Assembly: GCF_023035875.1 (NCBI RefSeq) | Contig: NZ_CP075389.1 | Coordinates: 1 to 60,640, forward strand | DNA: 60,640 nucleotides | Source: Borrelia puertoricensis | GTDB taxonomy: Bacteria; Spirochaetota; Spirochaetia; Borreliales; Borreliaceae | Direction of reading: 5' to 3' | In this document: piece by piece, positions 32,351-42,683 of the stretch | Layout of the letters: each line of letters opens with the position of its first letter | Position numbering within the stretch: the first letter of the stretch is position 1 | Made by a program: the position numbers and the translations under genes | The notes under the pieces: model-generated | The model's input: the letters and a program-made list of their open reading frames with translations, nothing else | Told to the model about the DNA's origin: nothing | Database searches by the model: none

Positions 32351-32872
32351 ATGCAAAATAAAAATATTATTTTAAATGATAGAGAGCAAAATTTAAGTAC
32401 TAAGGATAATAAGATAAAATATGAGGCTTATAAAAATCAATTAAGAGCCATTCTGTTGAATGAAATAGAAGATAGAATTAAGATAATGAAAATTTTATAT
32501 GAAATTAAAGAAAATAAATTGTATAAAATTGATGGGTATATTAATTTTAATAGTTTTTTAGAAGACTTCGTCATAGCAAGGACCCAGGCTTTTAAATATT
32601 TAAAGATATATAAGGAAATATTAAAAGGAACTTTGAATTTAGAAGAGCTTAAAAAAGAGGGTATAAAAGGTGTTCTCAAAAAGATTAAGATATCTCAAAA
32701 ATCAAAAGAAAATCCAATAAAACCATTAAGATTTCAACTTAAGAGTCAAGAGAGTTATGATTTTTATAAGCAAAATGCAAAGTTTACAAGTTTTTTAATG
32801 GATAGGCTTTTTTCAAGTAAGAAAGATCTGATTGAAGAATTTATGAAAGAATTTAAAAGTTTAAAAGGTTGA
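32351..32872 (+). CDS. PF49 partition protein (unit 2)
   Basis: Translation identical to the gene at 2457-2978; the start was chosen for the same ribosome binding site. Confidence 0.85.
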   Translation: MQNKNIILNDREQNLSTKDNKIKYEAYKNQLRAILLNEIEDRIKIMKILYEIKENKLYKIDGYINFNSFLEDFVIARTQAFKYLKIYKEILKGTLNLEELKKEGIKGVLKKIKISQKSKENPIKPLRFQLKSQESYDFYKQNAKFTSFLMDRLFSSKKDLIEEFMKEFKSLKG

Positions 32873-33068
32873 TAGTGGTACAGATTATTACTTTTATTCT
32901 TGTAAACAAGTTTTTTAACTCATATACAGTTGAAGTATAAAAATTACGTGTATGTTAGTTTTTTATATTTGAAATAATAGTTGATTTTATTCTAGCTTTA
33001 TTATACACTAGTTGTTATCAGTAGTGCTATCATTTAGAACTACCTGTTTTATGTTCGTTTAGGATAAG

Positions 33069-33129
33069 CCTTAGAGCGTGATTAAGCATTCTATTTAAGA
33101 GTTCTTAATTATGTTCTAAGGATTTTTTT
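33069..33129 (+). terminator. 18-bp hairpin with T-run (unit 2)
   Basis: Same stem as at 3175-3227. The T-run is seven long here and one AAT is missing downstream, a net difference of 2 nt to unit 1. Confidence 0.6.
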
Positions 33130-33188
33130 AATAATCTTATTTTTTAATACTTTTCATATAAAAGTTACTGAAAATAATGCAATAAAAA

Positions 33189-33249
33189 TTGACAAGTTTA
33201 GTTTTTGATAATAAAATTATATTTATAACATAGAAACAGGAGTTTAAAT
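33189..33249 (+). promoter_or_regulatory. Promoter and leader of the ERF gene (unit 2)
   Basis: TTGACA 33189-33194, TAAAAT 33212-33217, shared leader 33223-33249. Confidence 0.75.
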
Positions 33250-34302
33250 ATGACAAAAACTAGAATGCGCAGAGCAGTTAAGAAACTGGGTAAACAAAAG
33301 ATAAAAGTAACAGATATAAGAGTAAATAATCAAGCTTTAGTAACTGATGAGAATCAAGCAAGGGTAAACTTTCTAAAATCTCTATACAGTCTACGTATGA
33401 ATTTAAGTGGTGTTGCTAAGAATCTTAATGGATATGGGTATAAATATCAAAATTTCAATGAGATAATCAGAGAGATAAAGAATGTTATAAAGAGTAACAA
33501 TTTAGATATTGATTTCCTGCAATGTCCAACATTTAAAGTTGTGGGAAATAATACAATTAATGTTATTACAACAACATTTTACAGTCCAAGTAGTGGGTAT
33601 AGCGAGTCATTTGATACTCCAATTTACACAGAAGAATTTTCTTCTCTAGGGGCAAAGAATCAAAATACTTTATCGCAACTTGTAGGTTCATGCATAACAT
33701 ATCATAAAAGATATGCTCTTGTAGGATACCTATCAATAGAGAGTGAAGTTGACACCGATGCTAGTTCATTGGAGCATATTCAAGGAGCTAATGAGGAATT
33801 AGCCAGTAGTGTAAATGTTCCACTTGTAAATTCTCTAAAGAGAGATAAAACTGTTAATACTAAAAGAGTAACTAAAGGTGAAACAAAACAGCCACCTGTA
33901 AGTCACAAATCTGTAACTAGTCTTGATAAGCTGCCTAAACGTATACCCGTTAAGTATCATTATTACAAAAATTTACTTCAAGCATCTAAAAGAATGCATT
34001 CGGTATTAGATCATACACCTTTTGATAGTTTAGAAACAATAGATAAGTTTTTACTGCAATTAAATAATGCTGATGATTCGAGTATACTTGAGTTTTTTGA
34101 AACTAAACCAGAGCTTAAGACTATAGATTATTGGAGAGATCTTATAAATAGTTATTTAAAGAGAACAAAGTCTGATCCAGAAGTAATTGAAGGTTTTTCT
34201 AAATTTTTAGCCTGCAGAGAGTCAAAATATGGCCAGAGTCCACTCAAATTATTTGGATATATAGCTAGTGATGATAATTTTGGATATCTATGTAATAATT
34301 AA
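33250..34302 (+). CDS. ERF-family single-strand annealing protein (unit 2)
   Basis: Translation identical to the gene at 3358-4410. Confidence 0.88.
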   Translation: MTKTRMRRAVKKLGKQKIKVTDIRVNNQALVTDENQARVNFLKSLYSLRMNLSGVAKNLNGYGYKYQNFNEIIREIKNVIKSNNLDIDFLQCPTFKVVGNNTINVITTTFYSPSSGYSESFDTPIYTEEFSSLGAKNQNTLSQLVGSCITYHKRYALVGYLSIESEVDTDASSLEHIQGANEELASSVNVPLVNSLKRDKTVNTKRVTKGETKQPPVSHKSVTSLDKLPKRIPVKYHYYKNLLQASKRMHSVLDHTPFDSLETIDKFLLQLNNADDSSILEFFETKPELKTIDYWRDLINSYLKRTKSDPEVIEGFSKFLACRESKYGQSPLKLFGYIASDDNFGYLCNN

Positions 34303-34322
34303 GTATAATCTCTATTCCATTT

Positions 34323-34357
34323 AAAGAGAGGCCTTAAGATAAAAACCTCTCTTTTTT
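34323..34357. terminator. Bidirectional terminator (unit 2)
   Basis: Same 9-bp stem and T-run as at 4431-4465. Confidence 0.8.
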
Positions 34358-34359
34358 AT

Positions 34360-34713
34360 TTAATTTTGTAATTTTGAATATTTCCTATACACCATTTGGA
34401 CAATGGGTTTAGTTATACTGATATATTCTTGAAACAAATTGATGTTAAACATTAAATTATCAATTGTACTCTCATATTTCAGTGTTGATGCGTCAAAATA
34501 AGTAAACTTAGGATACTTTGGGTCATTAACCTTTTTCTTTGTTCTAGTTAAGAATACTTGTAAGTACATAACATAATCAGATAACTTAGCTTCATAGACA
34601 CTAAGTTCTTTAATAGTGTGTGTTTTAGGTGGTGTTGGTTCTTCAGTTAGTGATGCTATGGATGTACATGAGAGAATAAGTGTTGAGAGGGTCAATTTTA
34701 TAAATTTGCTCAA
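34360..34713 (-). CDS. Putative small lipoprotein downstream of blyAB (unit 2)
   Basis: Translation identical to the gene at 4468-4821, including the TTG start. Confidence 0.75.
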   Translation of the reverse strand: MSKFIKLTLSTLILSCTSIASLTEEPTPPKTHTIKELSVYEAKLSDYVMYLQVFLTRTKKKVNDPKYPKFTYFDASTLKYESTIDNLMFNINLFQEYISITKPIVQMVYRKYSKLQN

Positions 34714-34714
34714 A

Positions 34715-35050
34715 TTATGCCTCCTTTAACATTTTGATGTAAGTACTCATTATCTTGTTACGTTTAGCTCTAAGTTGAGATGTGTATTTTGAAAGCTCAT
34801 CAGAGTCAATAGAATTTTCTATAATTTCAATGTTAATCCTTAGTATCTCCTCAATTTCAGAAAGTAGTTTAATAGCCTCCCTCCCTTCCATTTGGTATAT
34901 GCTAGCCTCATATAGAGCGTAAAAATAATTAACCACTTTAGTAAAAATGTTGATGTAAGTAGCAGTATTTTTCCCGTGATGATTATTTTTAATAATTTCG
35001 GTAAAGTTATTTAAAATATCAACACTTAATTTAGCAGTGCTTAATTTCAT
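34715..35050 (-). CDS. blyB: BlyB (unit 2)
   Basis: Translation identical to the gene at 4823-5158. Confidence 0.85.
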   Translation of the reverse strand: MKLSTAKLSVDILNNFTEIIKNNHHGKNTATYINIFTKVVNYFYALYEASIYQMEGREAIKLLSEIEEILRINIEIIENSIDSDELSKYTSQLRAKRNKIMSTYIKMLKEA

Positions 35051-35244
35051 AAATCCTCCCCTTTATCTGTGTCTCCTTTTTGTGTTTTTATCTTACTAGC
35101 TAAAATAGTTAGTATATCTTTAATTGCTGGCTTGAAAATCAGCCCAAGACTTAAGATAAATGCAGCAATAATAACTAACTTAACTTCATTGATGTTAATT
35201 AGTTGAAGTAAAAAATTTAATAAATTATTATCAAGTTCATTCAA
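35047..35244 (-). CDS. blyA: BlyA holin (unit 2)
   Basis: Translation identical to the gene at 5155-5352. Confidence 0.88.
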   Translation of the reverse strand: MNELDNNLLNFLLQLININEVKLVIIAAFILSLGLIFKPAIKDILTILASKIKTQKGDTDKGEDL

Positions 35245-35327
35245 TTTGTCTCTCCTTTAATTTAATTTGGTAGATACAACTATATATCAATATAGCAAAA
35301 ACTAAGGTAAAAAATACAAATAAAAAA

Positions 35328-36245
35328 TTATAGCTTCACAAGTAAAGGAGAGCCACTCACATTCTTTTGCATATACCAACCTTCTAAAATATTTCCATTA
35401 AAACCTGTACCGCCGTGTACACTTGAAAGCCTAAATAGGGTTCGTTTTGAAGAATAGCTATATTTTATGCTTACTTCTTTGTTAGATTGAGCAGTTGAAT
35501 TAGAGATTGCATCAACTTTTACAATTAAATATATAGGAGTATCATCATATGAACTGTCTGTTTGTATAATAATTTCTTCATGGTTAGATGTGGATGTGGC
35601 TCCAAGTTCAAAAATATAACGACCATATTTTAAACTAGACATGTACACAGTGTTTCTATAATAATCGTCACTACTATTATAACTAGTTGCTCTTATTGTA
35701 GTAGTACTACTTACACTAAAACTATTACTAATACCAGTTAGATATTCTTGTACTGGGATTTTCTTTAAACTAGAGTAGTAAAGTCCTATAAGGTAATGAC
35801 TTTTGCTTAAATTATCTTCAGGTAAGTTAGATTCAAATTTATTTGTAACTTTACTTATAATACTGTCCATAACACTAGATTCATTATTGTTAAGTTTTTC
35901 TACAACTTTACTATATGTCTTTGAAATACTACTAGAGTCATCATTTAAAAATTTGGTAAGTACTTGACTATAAACTTGGTTTATAAAGTTGGAGTCACCT
36001 AGTAATTCATTGGCAATTAGTGTTTTGATAACTTGTTTGAAATCATTCTTTCGATCGCCATCATCAATAAATATTTTTGTATGTAAGTCTTTATGGAAGT
36101 TATCAAGAGTAATGGCATGACAACTAGAAAACCCATCATCTAGGACTAAAAGATTAGTAGGTTCAAGTTTGGTTACTTTATTTAGATTTTTAATCTCAAT
36201 TGTATCATCGTGTTTTACAACACTCTCTTGTGCTTGAGTTGACAT
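35328..36245 (-). CDS. DUF685 probable tail fibre (unit 2)
   Basis: Translation identical to the gene at 5436-6353. Confidence 0.75.
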   Translation of the reverse strand: MSTQAQESVVKHDDTIEIKNLNKVTKLEPTNLLVLDDGFSSCHAITLDNFHKDLHTKIFIDDGDRKNDFKQVIKTLIANELLGDSNFINQVYSQVLTKFLNDDSSSISKTYSKVVEKLNNNESSVMDSIISKVTNKFESNLPEDNLSKSHYLIGLYYSSLKKIPVQEYLTGISNSFSVSSTTTIRATSYNSSDDYYRNTVYMSSLKYGRYIFELGATSTSNHEEIIIQTDSSYDDTPIYLIVKVDAISNSTAQSNKEVSIKYSYSSKRTLFRLSSVHGGTGFNGNILEGWYMQKNVSGSPLLVKL

Positions 36246-36262
36246 AAAATCTCCTTAAATTA

Positions 36263-36867
36263 TTATCCTTTAAATTCTCTGACGAATTTACCCTCATGGT
36301 TTTGTATCTTAAGTACCCTTCCAATAGGAATCAGTTTTTTGATAAATGCATAAATTGAATGCTCATATCCTTTAGGAAGCAAGGTCATAGTCCAAGCTTT
36401 TTAAAGATTTGCCCATTCTCTTTAGTCCTGAATATAATTTTTTTATATGGGGTGTCTTTTGGAGTACTACCTACAATAAATACGATAACATTAGTTTTAA
36501 TATGACTCTTAAGTTTGATATTAATAACACCAGGTTCTAGGGTAGTAGGCACAATATCAACATTAAGAAAAGCCTTAAATAGTTTTATAAATGATTCATG
36601 TGTTCCAATATGACGTAGAGCAAACAGCACACTATCAATATTTTTAGCAAGTGTGTCAAGTGTTTGGTTGGTTGAGTAAATAATTTGTAGTATATCAGAT
36701 AACCAAAACGCTATGAATCTTGAATTTAAATGCTCGCTAGCATGAGTATCTTCAAAATTAGCAATAAGCTCTTTAATTTCTTTTATGATTTTATTTATAA
36801 ACACCAGTTCAGTATTTATTATTTTTTCAACTTGGGTGTCTTTAAGAAATGTAGGTATATTTACCAT
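36263..36867 (-). pseudogene. DUF735 baseplate/tail gene, frameshifted (unit 2)
   Basis: Counterpart of 6371-6976. One T is missing from a T6 run near 36400 (T5 here), so the frame ends after 160 residues instead of 201 (stop at 36385). Everything before it is identical. A homopolymer indel close to the degraded stretch points to a sequencing error rather than a biological mutation. Confidence 0.85.
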
Positions 36868-36882
36868 AATCTATCCTTTTTT

Positions 36883-37754
36883 TTATGAAGAGATATCAAT
36901 TAGCAAGCGATCAGCATTAAAATCTAGATCTAAAATTTCATTTGCTTGAATTTGAATATTCTCATTTTGCTTGAACTCACTTGTATTAATATCAGTAATT
37001 TTTACCTCCAGGTTATCTTTTATAGCAATGGAGATGTCAATGCAATGAACACCTTTAATTTCATTAACAGGAGCAAAGAAATCTTGATATTCAAAACTGA
37101 TTCCCATATCTGTGTAGTTATTATTTTTAATTCGAGTATAAATTTCTCTAATTTTAGAGTCAATGTTCAAATATATGTGATTTTCAAGATTGACTTTGTA
37201 TTTACTCTTAAGATATGCGTACTTGCGTTTGCCAATTGATACTTTGTAATCAATTTTTTGGTTTTGGCTATTAATTCCATCTATGAGAATATCGCCTTCA
37301 AAAACTGTACCAACAGGACATGTAAGATAAAGTGTCTCCCAAATTAATGCTTTAAGATTAGAGTTTGTAATTTGACTCTTATCTTCACTCATCATCAAGT
37401 CATCTAATATTAGGTAAATCTTTGCCTATGCTATTTGAGTTTAATTTTAATATTACCATTACTATTTCGATTGAGACTTACTATTTACTTTTTTTATCTT
37501 TAAAAGTTTTAATGTTTTATGTTTTTATTTTTTAAATCTATCTGGTGCAATTTGTTTAAGAAGAGGTAATCTTTAAATATCATCTCATATTTTTTTATTT
37601 TATTAGTGCAGTAACACAGTGATACACTAAATTGTGTGGGGTCATTATTAAATGTAATTCCAAACATGTCTTTTAAATATTCACGTTTGGTATTAATTAT
37701 TTGTTGTATATCCTGTTTTAAAGTTCCAAAGTCAGGATCAAAGAGAATACTCAT
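36883..37754 (-). pseudogene. DUF276 baseplate J-like gene, disrupted (unit 2)
   Basis: Counterpart of 6992-7873. The 3' part (36883-37417) is exact and the 5' part (about 37630-37754) nearly so, but about 200 bp between them is scrambled with many substitutions and indels. Two fragments remain open: 36883-37398 and 37509-37754. The pattern looks like low-quality sequence, not gene decay. Confidence 0.85.
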
Positions 37755-38084
37755 ATGCAAATCTCCATATCTAGGGTGTCGTTTGCAAATTCAAATGTAA
37801 TGTTTAATTTTTATTTATAATCGTTGTTTCAATGTAGATAGCGTCAATCTTTAGGTCTTGTATAATATTTGAAAGGTAAGTTTTAATTTGTGTTAAAGAA
37901 CTTACCTTGAGCAAATCTAAAAGCCAAATCATAATCAAATCCCCAATTAGGAGCATTTTTAATACTACCCTTTGGAGTTTTAAGGAAAATAAATAAACGT
38001 TGCTTTTGTTCGTTTATTCCATTAATTAATGCTAAGTCCTCATTAAAGACAGAATTAAATTGATTGTCAAATTTGTAAATCCAA
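37751..38084 (-). pseudogene. gp25-like baseplate gene, degraded extra copy (unit 2)
   Basis: Counterpart of 7870-8202 with several single-base indels, for example a lost T in a T-run near 37810 and GAGCAAATC in place of AGCAAATCTT near 37917. A second, cleaner copy follows at 38661-38948. Confidence 0.8.
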
Positions 38085-38132
38085 TGTCTAACCCTCAAGT
38101 TAGCAAGTATATTGCTTAATTTAACAAAAAAC

Positions 38133-38677
38133 CTATTTAAGTAACATATTTATCTTAGTTGTAATCTTTGAAGTTACTGTAAAAACTAGGATCAACGACT
38201 GATTGTCCAGTAACCCTTAAATTGTATAGACAAGAGACAATCTCTTCTAGTACTGCCTTTTAAACTTGTATTATTAGCTTTAATGTCTATTGGGTGTTGT
38301 ATGTCAATTGCAAAGTCATTAACTTTGATAGTAGCATTTGCATATTAATAGGCTTTAGAATATAGAAATAGTTTTTATCAAAATAATTATCATCATCCTC
38401 ATTAAAAGGTTAATACTACTTTGAAGAAGGATAACACTCTCACCTTCGCACAAGATTAAAGTGCATATTTGATATATTTCGTATGTTTTAATCTCTAAAT
38501 CTGTCTCCCAGAGAGTAAAAACAACACCTTCTTGTGTAGAGGGGTGTTGAAAGATTTAATTATTCCTAGCCTAGAGATAAAGATGTTTCTGTAAGTCCAT
38601 AGTTTGATCTCTTCTTGTGTTAGTGCTGAACCTTTCATTTGGCTATTCATTCTGTATATTTCATAATTCAAGTTCAT
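38133..38677 (-). pseudogene. DUF777 spike-like gene, degraded extra copy (unit 2)
   Basis: Counterpart of 8250-8792 with about ten indels, mostly in homopolymers. Only the first 45 or so residues stay in frame. The intact copy is at 38996-39538. Confidence 0.85.
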
Positions 38678-38948
38678 ATTTATTTAGCTTTGTTTCAATG
38701 TTGATAGCGTCAATCTTTAGGTCTTGTATAATATTTGAAAGGTAAGTTTTAATTTGTGTTAAAGAGCTTACCTTAGCAAATCTTAAAGCTAAATCATAAT
38801 CAAATCCCCAATTAGGAGCATTTTTAATACTACCCTTTGGAGTTTTAAGGAAAATAAATAAACGTTGCTTTTGTTCGTTTATTCCATTAATTAATGCTAA
38901 GTCCTCATTAAAGACAGAATTAAATTGATTGTCAATTTGTAAATCCAA
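38661..38948 (-). pseudogene. gp25-like baseplate gene, 3'-truncated copy (unit 2)
   Basis: The first 86 or so residues equal the gene at 7870-8202 (TTG start at 38948), then the frame runs across the junction at 38690 into the start of the degraded DUF777 copy and stops. The C-terminal strand of the protein is missing. Confidence 0.85.
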
Positions 38949-38995
38949 TGTCTAACCCTCAAGTTAGCAAGTATATTGCTTAATTTAACAAAAAC

Positions 38996-39538
38996 CTATT
39001 TAAGTAACATATTTATCTTAGTTGTAATCTTTGTAAGATTACTGTAAAAACTAGGATCAACGACTGATTGTCCAGTAACCCTTAAATTGTATAGACAAGA
39101 GACAATCTCTTCTAGTACTGCCTTTAAACTTGTATTATTAGCTTTAATGTCTATTGGGTGTTGTATGTCAATTGCAAAGTCATTAACTTTGATAGTAACA
39201 TTTTGCATATTAATAGGCTTTAGAATATAGAAATAGTTTTTATCAAAATAATTATCATCATCCTCATTAAAAAGGTTAATACTACTTTGAAGAAGGATAA
39301 CACTCTCACCTTCGCTAAGATTAAAGTGCATATTTGATATATTTCGTGTTTTAATCTCTAAATCTGTCTCTCCAGAGAGTAAAACAACACCTTCTTGTGT
39401 AGAGGAGTTAAAAGATTTAATTATTCCTAGCCTAGAGATAAAGATGTTTCTGTAAGTCCATAGTTTGATCTCTTCTTGTGTTAGTGCTGAACCTTTCATT
39501 TGGCTATTCATTCTGTATATTTCATAATTCAAGTTCAT
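38996..39538 (-). CDS. DUF777 baseplate spike-like protein (unit 2)
   Basis: Translation identical to the gene at 8250-8792. From here to the end the offset to unit 1 is constant (+30746). Confidence 0.72.
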   Translation of the reverse strand: MNLNYEIYRMNSQMKGSALTQEEIKLWTYRNIFISRLGIIKSFNSSTQEGVVLLSGETDLEIKTRNISNMHFNLSEGESVILLQSSINLFNEDDDNYFDKNYFYILKPINMQNVTIKVNDFAIDIQHPIDIKANNTSLKAVLEEIVSCLYNLRVTGQSVVDPSFYSNLTKITTKINMLLK

Positions 39539-39540
39539 AT

Positions 39541-40515
39541 TTATTTAGCTTCTCCTTTGATATTTAAATAATTAGAGTCATCATAAAGCTTCAAGGTAAG
39601 TGAGCACTCACCAGTATTGCTTAAAGCAGCACTAGTCTCTATAATGCTACTCTTAACTTCACTCCCCAGAGAGTCTAGAAATTTGACCCTATCACCAACT
39701 TTTAGTTTGTGTGTATACATAATCTTGGCATTCCAATATATAAGTCTTATATTGCGGGTACTTCCGATAGCAATTTCTTGTTGCGGGATAAAGTGAAGAC
39801 CAAAATCTTCAAGTAGTAAATAATTTGTATGTCCAGCTTCAGGTGTTGCGTTAGTAAAGATATAATTACACTCAACATGCTCAAGTCCTAGAGTTGATTC
39901 TTTAATAATTTGTCTTTGATCTTTAGGTATAATATCTGTCCTAACACTTTGAACATACTTTTTAGTTATCTTTTCAATAAACTCAAGAGGAGTATTTGCA
40001 CAAAAACTCTCATCTATAATTTTTGTTCTATCAGCATAACTCATATTGATTATATGTCTATTAGGAAATGCTATAGAGATGGCATTCTCTACACTCATGC
40101 CTTGAAATTGATTTATGTCAAGTTTGCGATTGAAATAATTACTTTTTGTTGACAGATGAACTTCAAGATCAACACTAAAATCACCAGTATCATAATCAGT
40201 ACTCATAGGAACACCTAAATACCCTGACATAATAAAATCATAATCTCTAGAGTCAGCAAATTTTTTATAAAATATCTTTACAATATCTCCTTCATTTACA
40301 TTACGAGTAAAATCAAGAGATAAATTCCAAAGAGTTAGCTTGATTCTCTTTGCACACACATAATTATTGCTTGAGTAAATATCAGATATTGATATGTCAA
40401 TGTGTATACCGTCTTCAGTTTTAATTATGATTTTAGGTTTTTCTTCTGATGTGCTAGTTTGACTTAGGTTATAAAATTCGATTTTAAAGTCGTATTTGAT
40501 AAGCCTGAGATCCAT
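39541..40515 (-). CDS. DUF693 tail hub protein (unit 2)
   Basis: Translation identical to the gene at 8795-9769. Confidence 0.75.
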   Translation of the reverse strand: MDLRLIKYDFKIEFYNLSQTSTSEEKPKIIIKTEDGIHIDISISDIYSSNNYVCAKRIKLTLWNLSLDFTRNVNEGDIVKIFYKKFADSRDYDFIMSGYLGVPMSTDYDTGDFSVDLEVHLSTKSNYFNRKLDINQFQGMSVENAISIAFPNRHIINMSYADRTKIIDESFCANTPLEFIEKITKKYVQSVRTDIIPKDQRQIIKESTLGLEHVECNYIFTNATPEAGHTNYLLLEDFGLHFIPQQEIAIGSTRNIRLIYWNAKIMYTHKLKVGDRVKFLDSLGSEVKSSIIETSAALSNTGECSLTLKLYDDSNYLNIKGEAK

Positions 40516-40519
40516 TTTC

Positions 40520-41155
40520 TTATCCTTTATATACATTAAATGTTTTAAGAACTTCTAATGTGAGACTAATTTCAACCTCATCAAGGTATACTGTGTCTTT
40601 AAGGGTAAGAGATGTAATTGCAACTATGCTTCTAAACCCTAGAGTTGGGCTGTAGAGGCTAAATGGTACACTCTCTTGAACTCTGTTAACCAGTTGTTGT
40701 TTTGCTAAATTACTAGTATGAGGAAAAATTAACTTTCCAAAAGCCGTACTGGTTGAAAAATTAAGCAGTTCCTTATAAGCACTAGTTAATACAGCATTAT
40801 TTAGTGTGATAACTTCGCCAGTAAAAGTTGGATTGTAGCTTACATATTCAGCTTTACGTGTATAATAGTCAATTACAGGACGTTTTGAACATGTTGTGGT
40901 GTAAGTTGTGCTAATTAGTTCACTTTTAGGTAAAATGAAGAACCCTTGAGGGACATATCCAAGTCCTTTAAAGTCCATCCTTGGACATAAACTTAAGAAA
41001 TTATATGCCATAAACACAGTAGAGATTTCATTAAATGTTTCTTTAAGAATATTTGTTATTTGTGATGGTGTAAGATTTAAAGGGTCTAGGGTTGCCTTTA
41101 GGGGTGCTGTGTCTTTGTATTTATAAGTAAAATCAGTTGTAATTTGTGATATCAT
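40520..41155 (-). CDS. DUF792 tail protein (unit 2)
   Basis: Translation identical to the gene at 9774-10409. Confidence 0.65.
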   Translation of the reverse strand: MISQITTDFTYKYKDTAPLKATLDPLNLTPSQITNILKETFNEISTVFMAYNFLSLCPRMDFKGLGYVPQGFFILPKSELISTTYTTTCSKRPVIDYYTRKAEYVSYNPTFTGEVITLNNAVLTSAYKELLNFSTSTAFGKLIFPHTSNLAKQQLVNRVQESVPFSLYSPTLGFRSIVAITSLTLKDTVYLDEVEISLTLEVLKTFNVYKG

Positions 41156-41159
41156 ATAT

Positions 41160-42434
41160 TTAAGGTGTCCTTATACTTGAATCTTCTTCTGTTTTAAGTT
41201 TATCAAGACTCTTACCACCATCTCCGCCTAAAAATTTAGGAAGTATTGCTTTAAGTCTTGCAATTAATGCGTCTAGAGAAAAAATACTTTTAATGCCCTT
41301 TATTAAAGGGTCGGTAACATGTGTTTGAAAATTAAACGTTAAAGCCCAATCGAGTATTTTGTTTAAAGAAGTAACTAACGGTTCTAATACCTTGGCAGTA
41401 AGTTTTGAACCTGTGTCATTAAGCTTTTCTAAGCTACTTTTAGCCTCTTCGCTCGAGCTTGAGTAAGTAGGAAATTTAAGTGAGTTCCAATCGTTAATTA
41501 CTTCCTTTAGTTTATGACTTCTGTAATCAAGGGCCTGGCCTGGTGCTAGTATGTCATATTCCATTGCGGCTCGTTCATTATATTTACCAGTAAACTCTTT
41601 AAATGAGCTCATAATGTCATAAAGAGGACCGCTTTTACCTTGCAAGAATTCTACTACTGCTTTGGTAGCCGAGTTAGTATCATCAACAACCCCAGTAGAT
41701 TTAAGCTTTGCAGCAAATTCTACTGCCTTTTTAAGATTACTTTCATTGTTTTGACCTAAAAATACGAGTTCTTTTCTAATTATCCCAGCCAAGTTTAGGA
41801 AATCTTCTCTCTCTAAATCCCTTTCAAATCCGGAAATTCCTTTAAGCATACCACTTAGTGATTTCTTCTCACCTTCTGTAAATACTTTTGAAGTAATTGA
41901 ATGTGTTTTACTTAATTTTGCATTGTCTTCTAAAGATTTCTTAGCATAACTAAATATTCCCGAAGCACCACTACTAACAGCATTTCCAAGAGCAGTCCCA
42001 GCAGCGATTTTTAAAATACTAGCGCCTTTAAGAATACTACTTTGAACGGTTTTGTTAAGTGCTATTTCTTTGTGCCGCCCACGTTTCAAATTTTCATATT
42101 CTAGTAGTCTTAGCTCTTTAGTTGACATTAAGGAATGCTTGAATGCTTTTCGCCTAGCGTTTTCAAATGTGTATCCAAGCTTAATGAGTTTTTTAGTCTC
42201 ACTGAGTCTAAACTTTTCTACACCCTCCCTTAAACGTTCATATTTGTTTTGTTTAGATAGTTCACGTTTCTTCTCATATAAATTGTGTTTTAATATATCC
42301 TTAGTACTCTTTAGATGTGATCGCTTAGGTTTAATTAAACGTTCTAGTTTAGAAATGTCGCTCTCTAAAGATTTGCGAGTTGATGCGTGATCAAGTACAC
42401 CTTTAAATTTAATTGTAAATTTTGTTGTGTTCAT
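41160..42434 (-). CDS. DUF759 tape measure protein (unit 2)
   Basis: Translation identical to the gene at 10414-11688. Confidence 0.8.
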   Translation of the reverse strand: MNTTKFTIKFKGVLDHASTRKSLESDISKLERLIKPKRSHLKSTKDILKHNLYEKKRELSKQNKYERLREGVEKFRLSETKKLIKLGYTFENARRKAFKHSLMSTKELRLLEYENLKRGRHKEIALNKTVQSSILKGASILKIAAGTALGNAVSSGASGIFSYAKKSLEDNAKLSKTHSITSKVFTEGEKKSLSGMLKGISGFERDLEREDFLNLAGIIRKELVFLGQNNESNLKKAVEFAAKLKSTGVVDDTNSATKAVVEFLQGKSGPLYDIMSSFKEFTGKYNERAAMEYDILAPGQALDYRSHKLKEVINDWNSLKFPTYSSSSEEAKSSLEKLNDTGSKLTAKVLEPLVTSLNKILDWALTFNFQTHVTDPLIKGIKSIFSLDALIARLKAILPKFLGGDGGKSLDKLKTEEDSSIRTP

Positions 42435-42667
42435 AATACACCTTTACTAAGGAACATTTCAAATATTTGCTTTTCAAGTTTAAGTTCAGATATTTTGTTA
42501 ACTTCCATTAAATCTTTATAATTTAGTGTTTTGACGTCATTTAAAGTGCAAACACCCATGATAATTGGAAAGAAATATTTGTTTTGTTTTATCTCTTCAA
42601 GTAGCTTAAAATATTCAAGCTTAGTTTCATGTAATACTTGTATATACTCATTACTACTGCTTTTCAT
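42431..42667 (-). CDS. DUF1322 small tail assembly protein (unit 2)
   Basis: Translation identical to the gene at 11685-11921. Confidence 0.65.
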   Translation of the reverse strand: MKSSSNEYIQVLHETKLEYFKLLEEIKQNKYFFPIIMGVCTLNDVKTLNYKDLMEVNKISELKLEKQIFEMFLSKGVL

Positions 42668-42683
42668 AAATTTTAAATACCTT

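Larger units (their letters stand above)
32873..33249. other. Intergenic region between PF49 and ERF gene (unit 2)
   Basis: 377 bp, the counterpart of 2979-3357, with hairpin and promoter but no gene. Confidence 0.7.
37418..38690. other. Degraded, error-like segment of unit 2
   Basis: Aligned with 7527-8805 of unit 1, this segment has indels and substitutions every few tens of bases, worst at 37418-37625. The sequence on either side is essentially perfect. At 38690/38691 it joins back to the equivalent of about 7945, with only a couple of bases of overlap, so about 860 bp is repeated. Confidence 0.88.

Noticed and set aside
37509..38677. Apparent new or shortened genes in the degraded stretch of unit 2 (83, 71 and 60 residues)
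   Set aside because: They are pieces of DUF276, gp25-like and DUF777 genes cut by indels. They are not separate genes.
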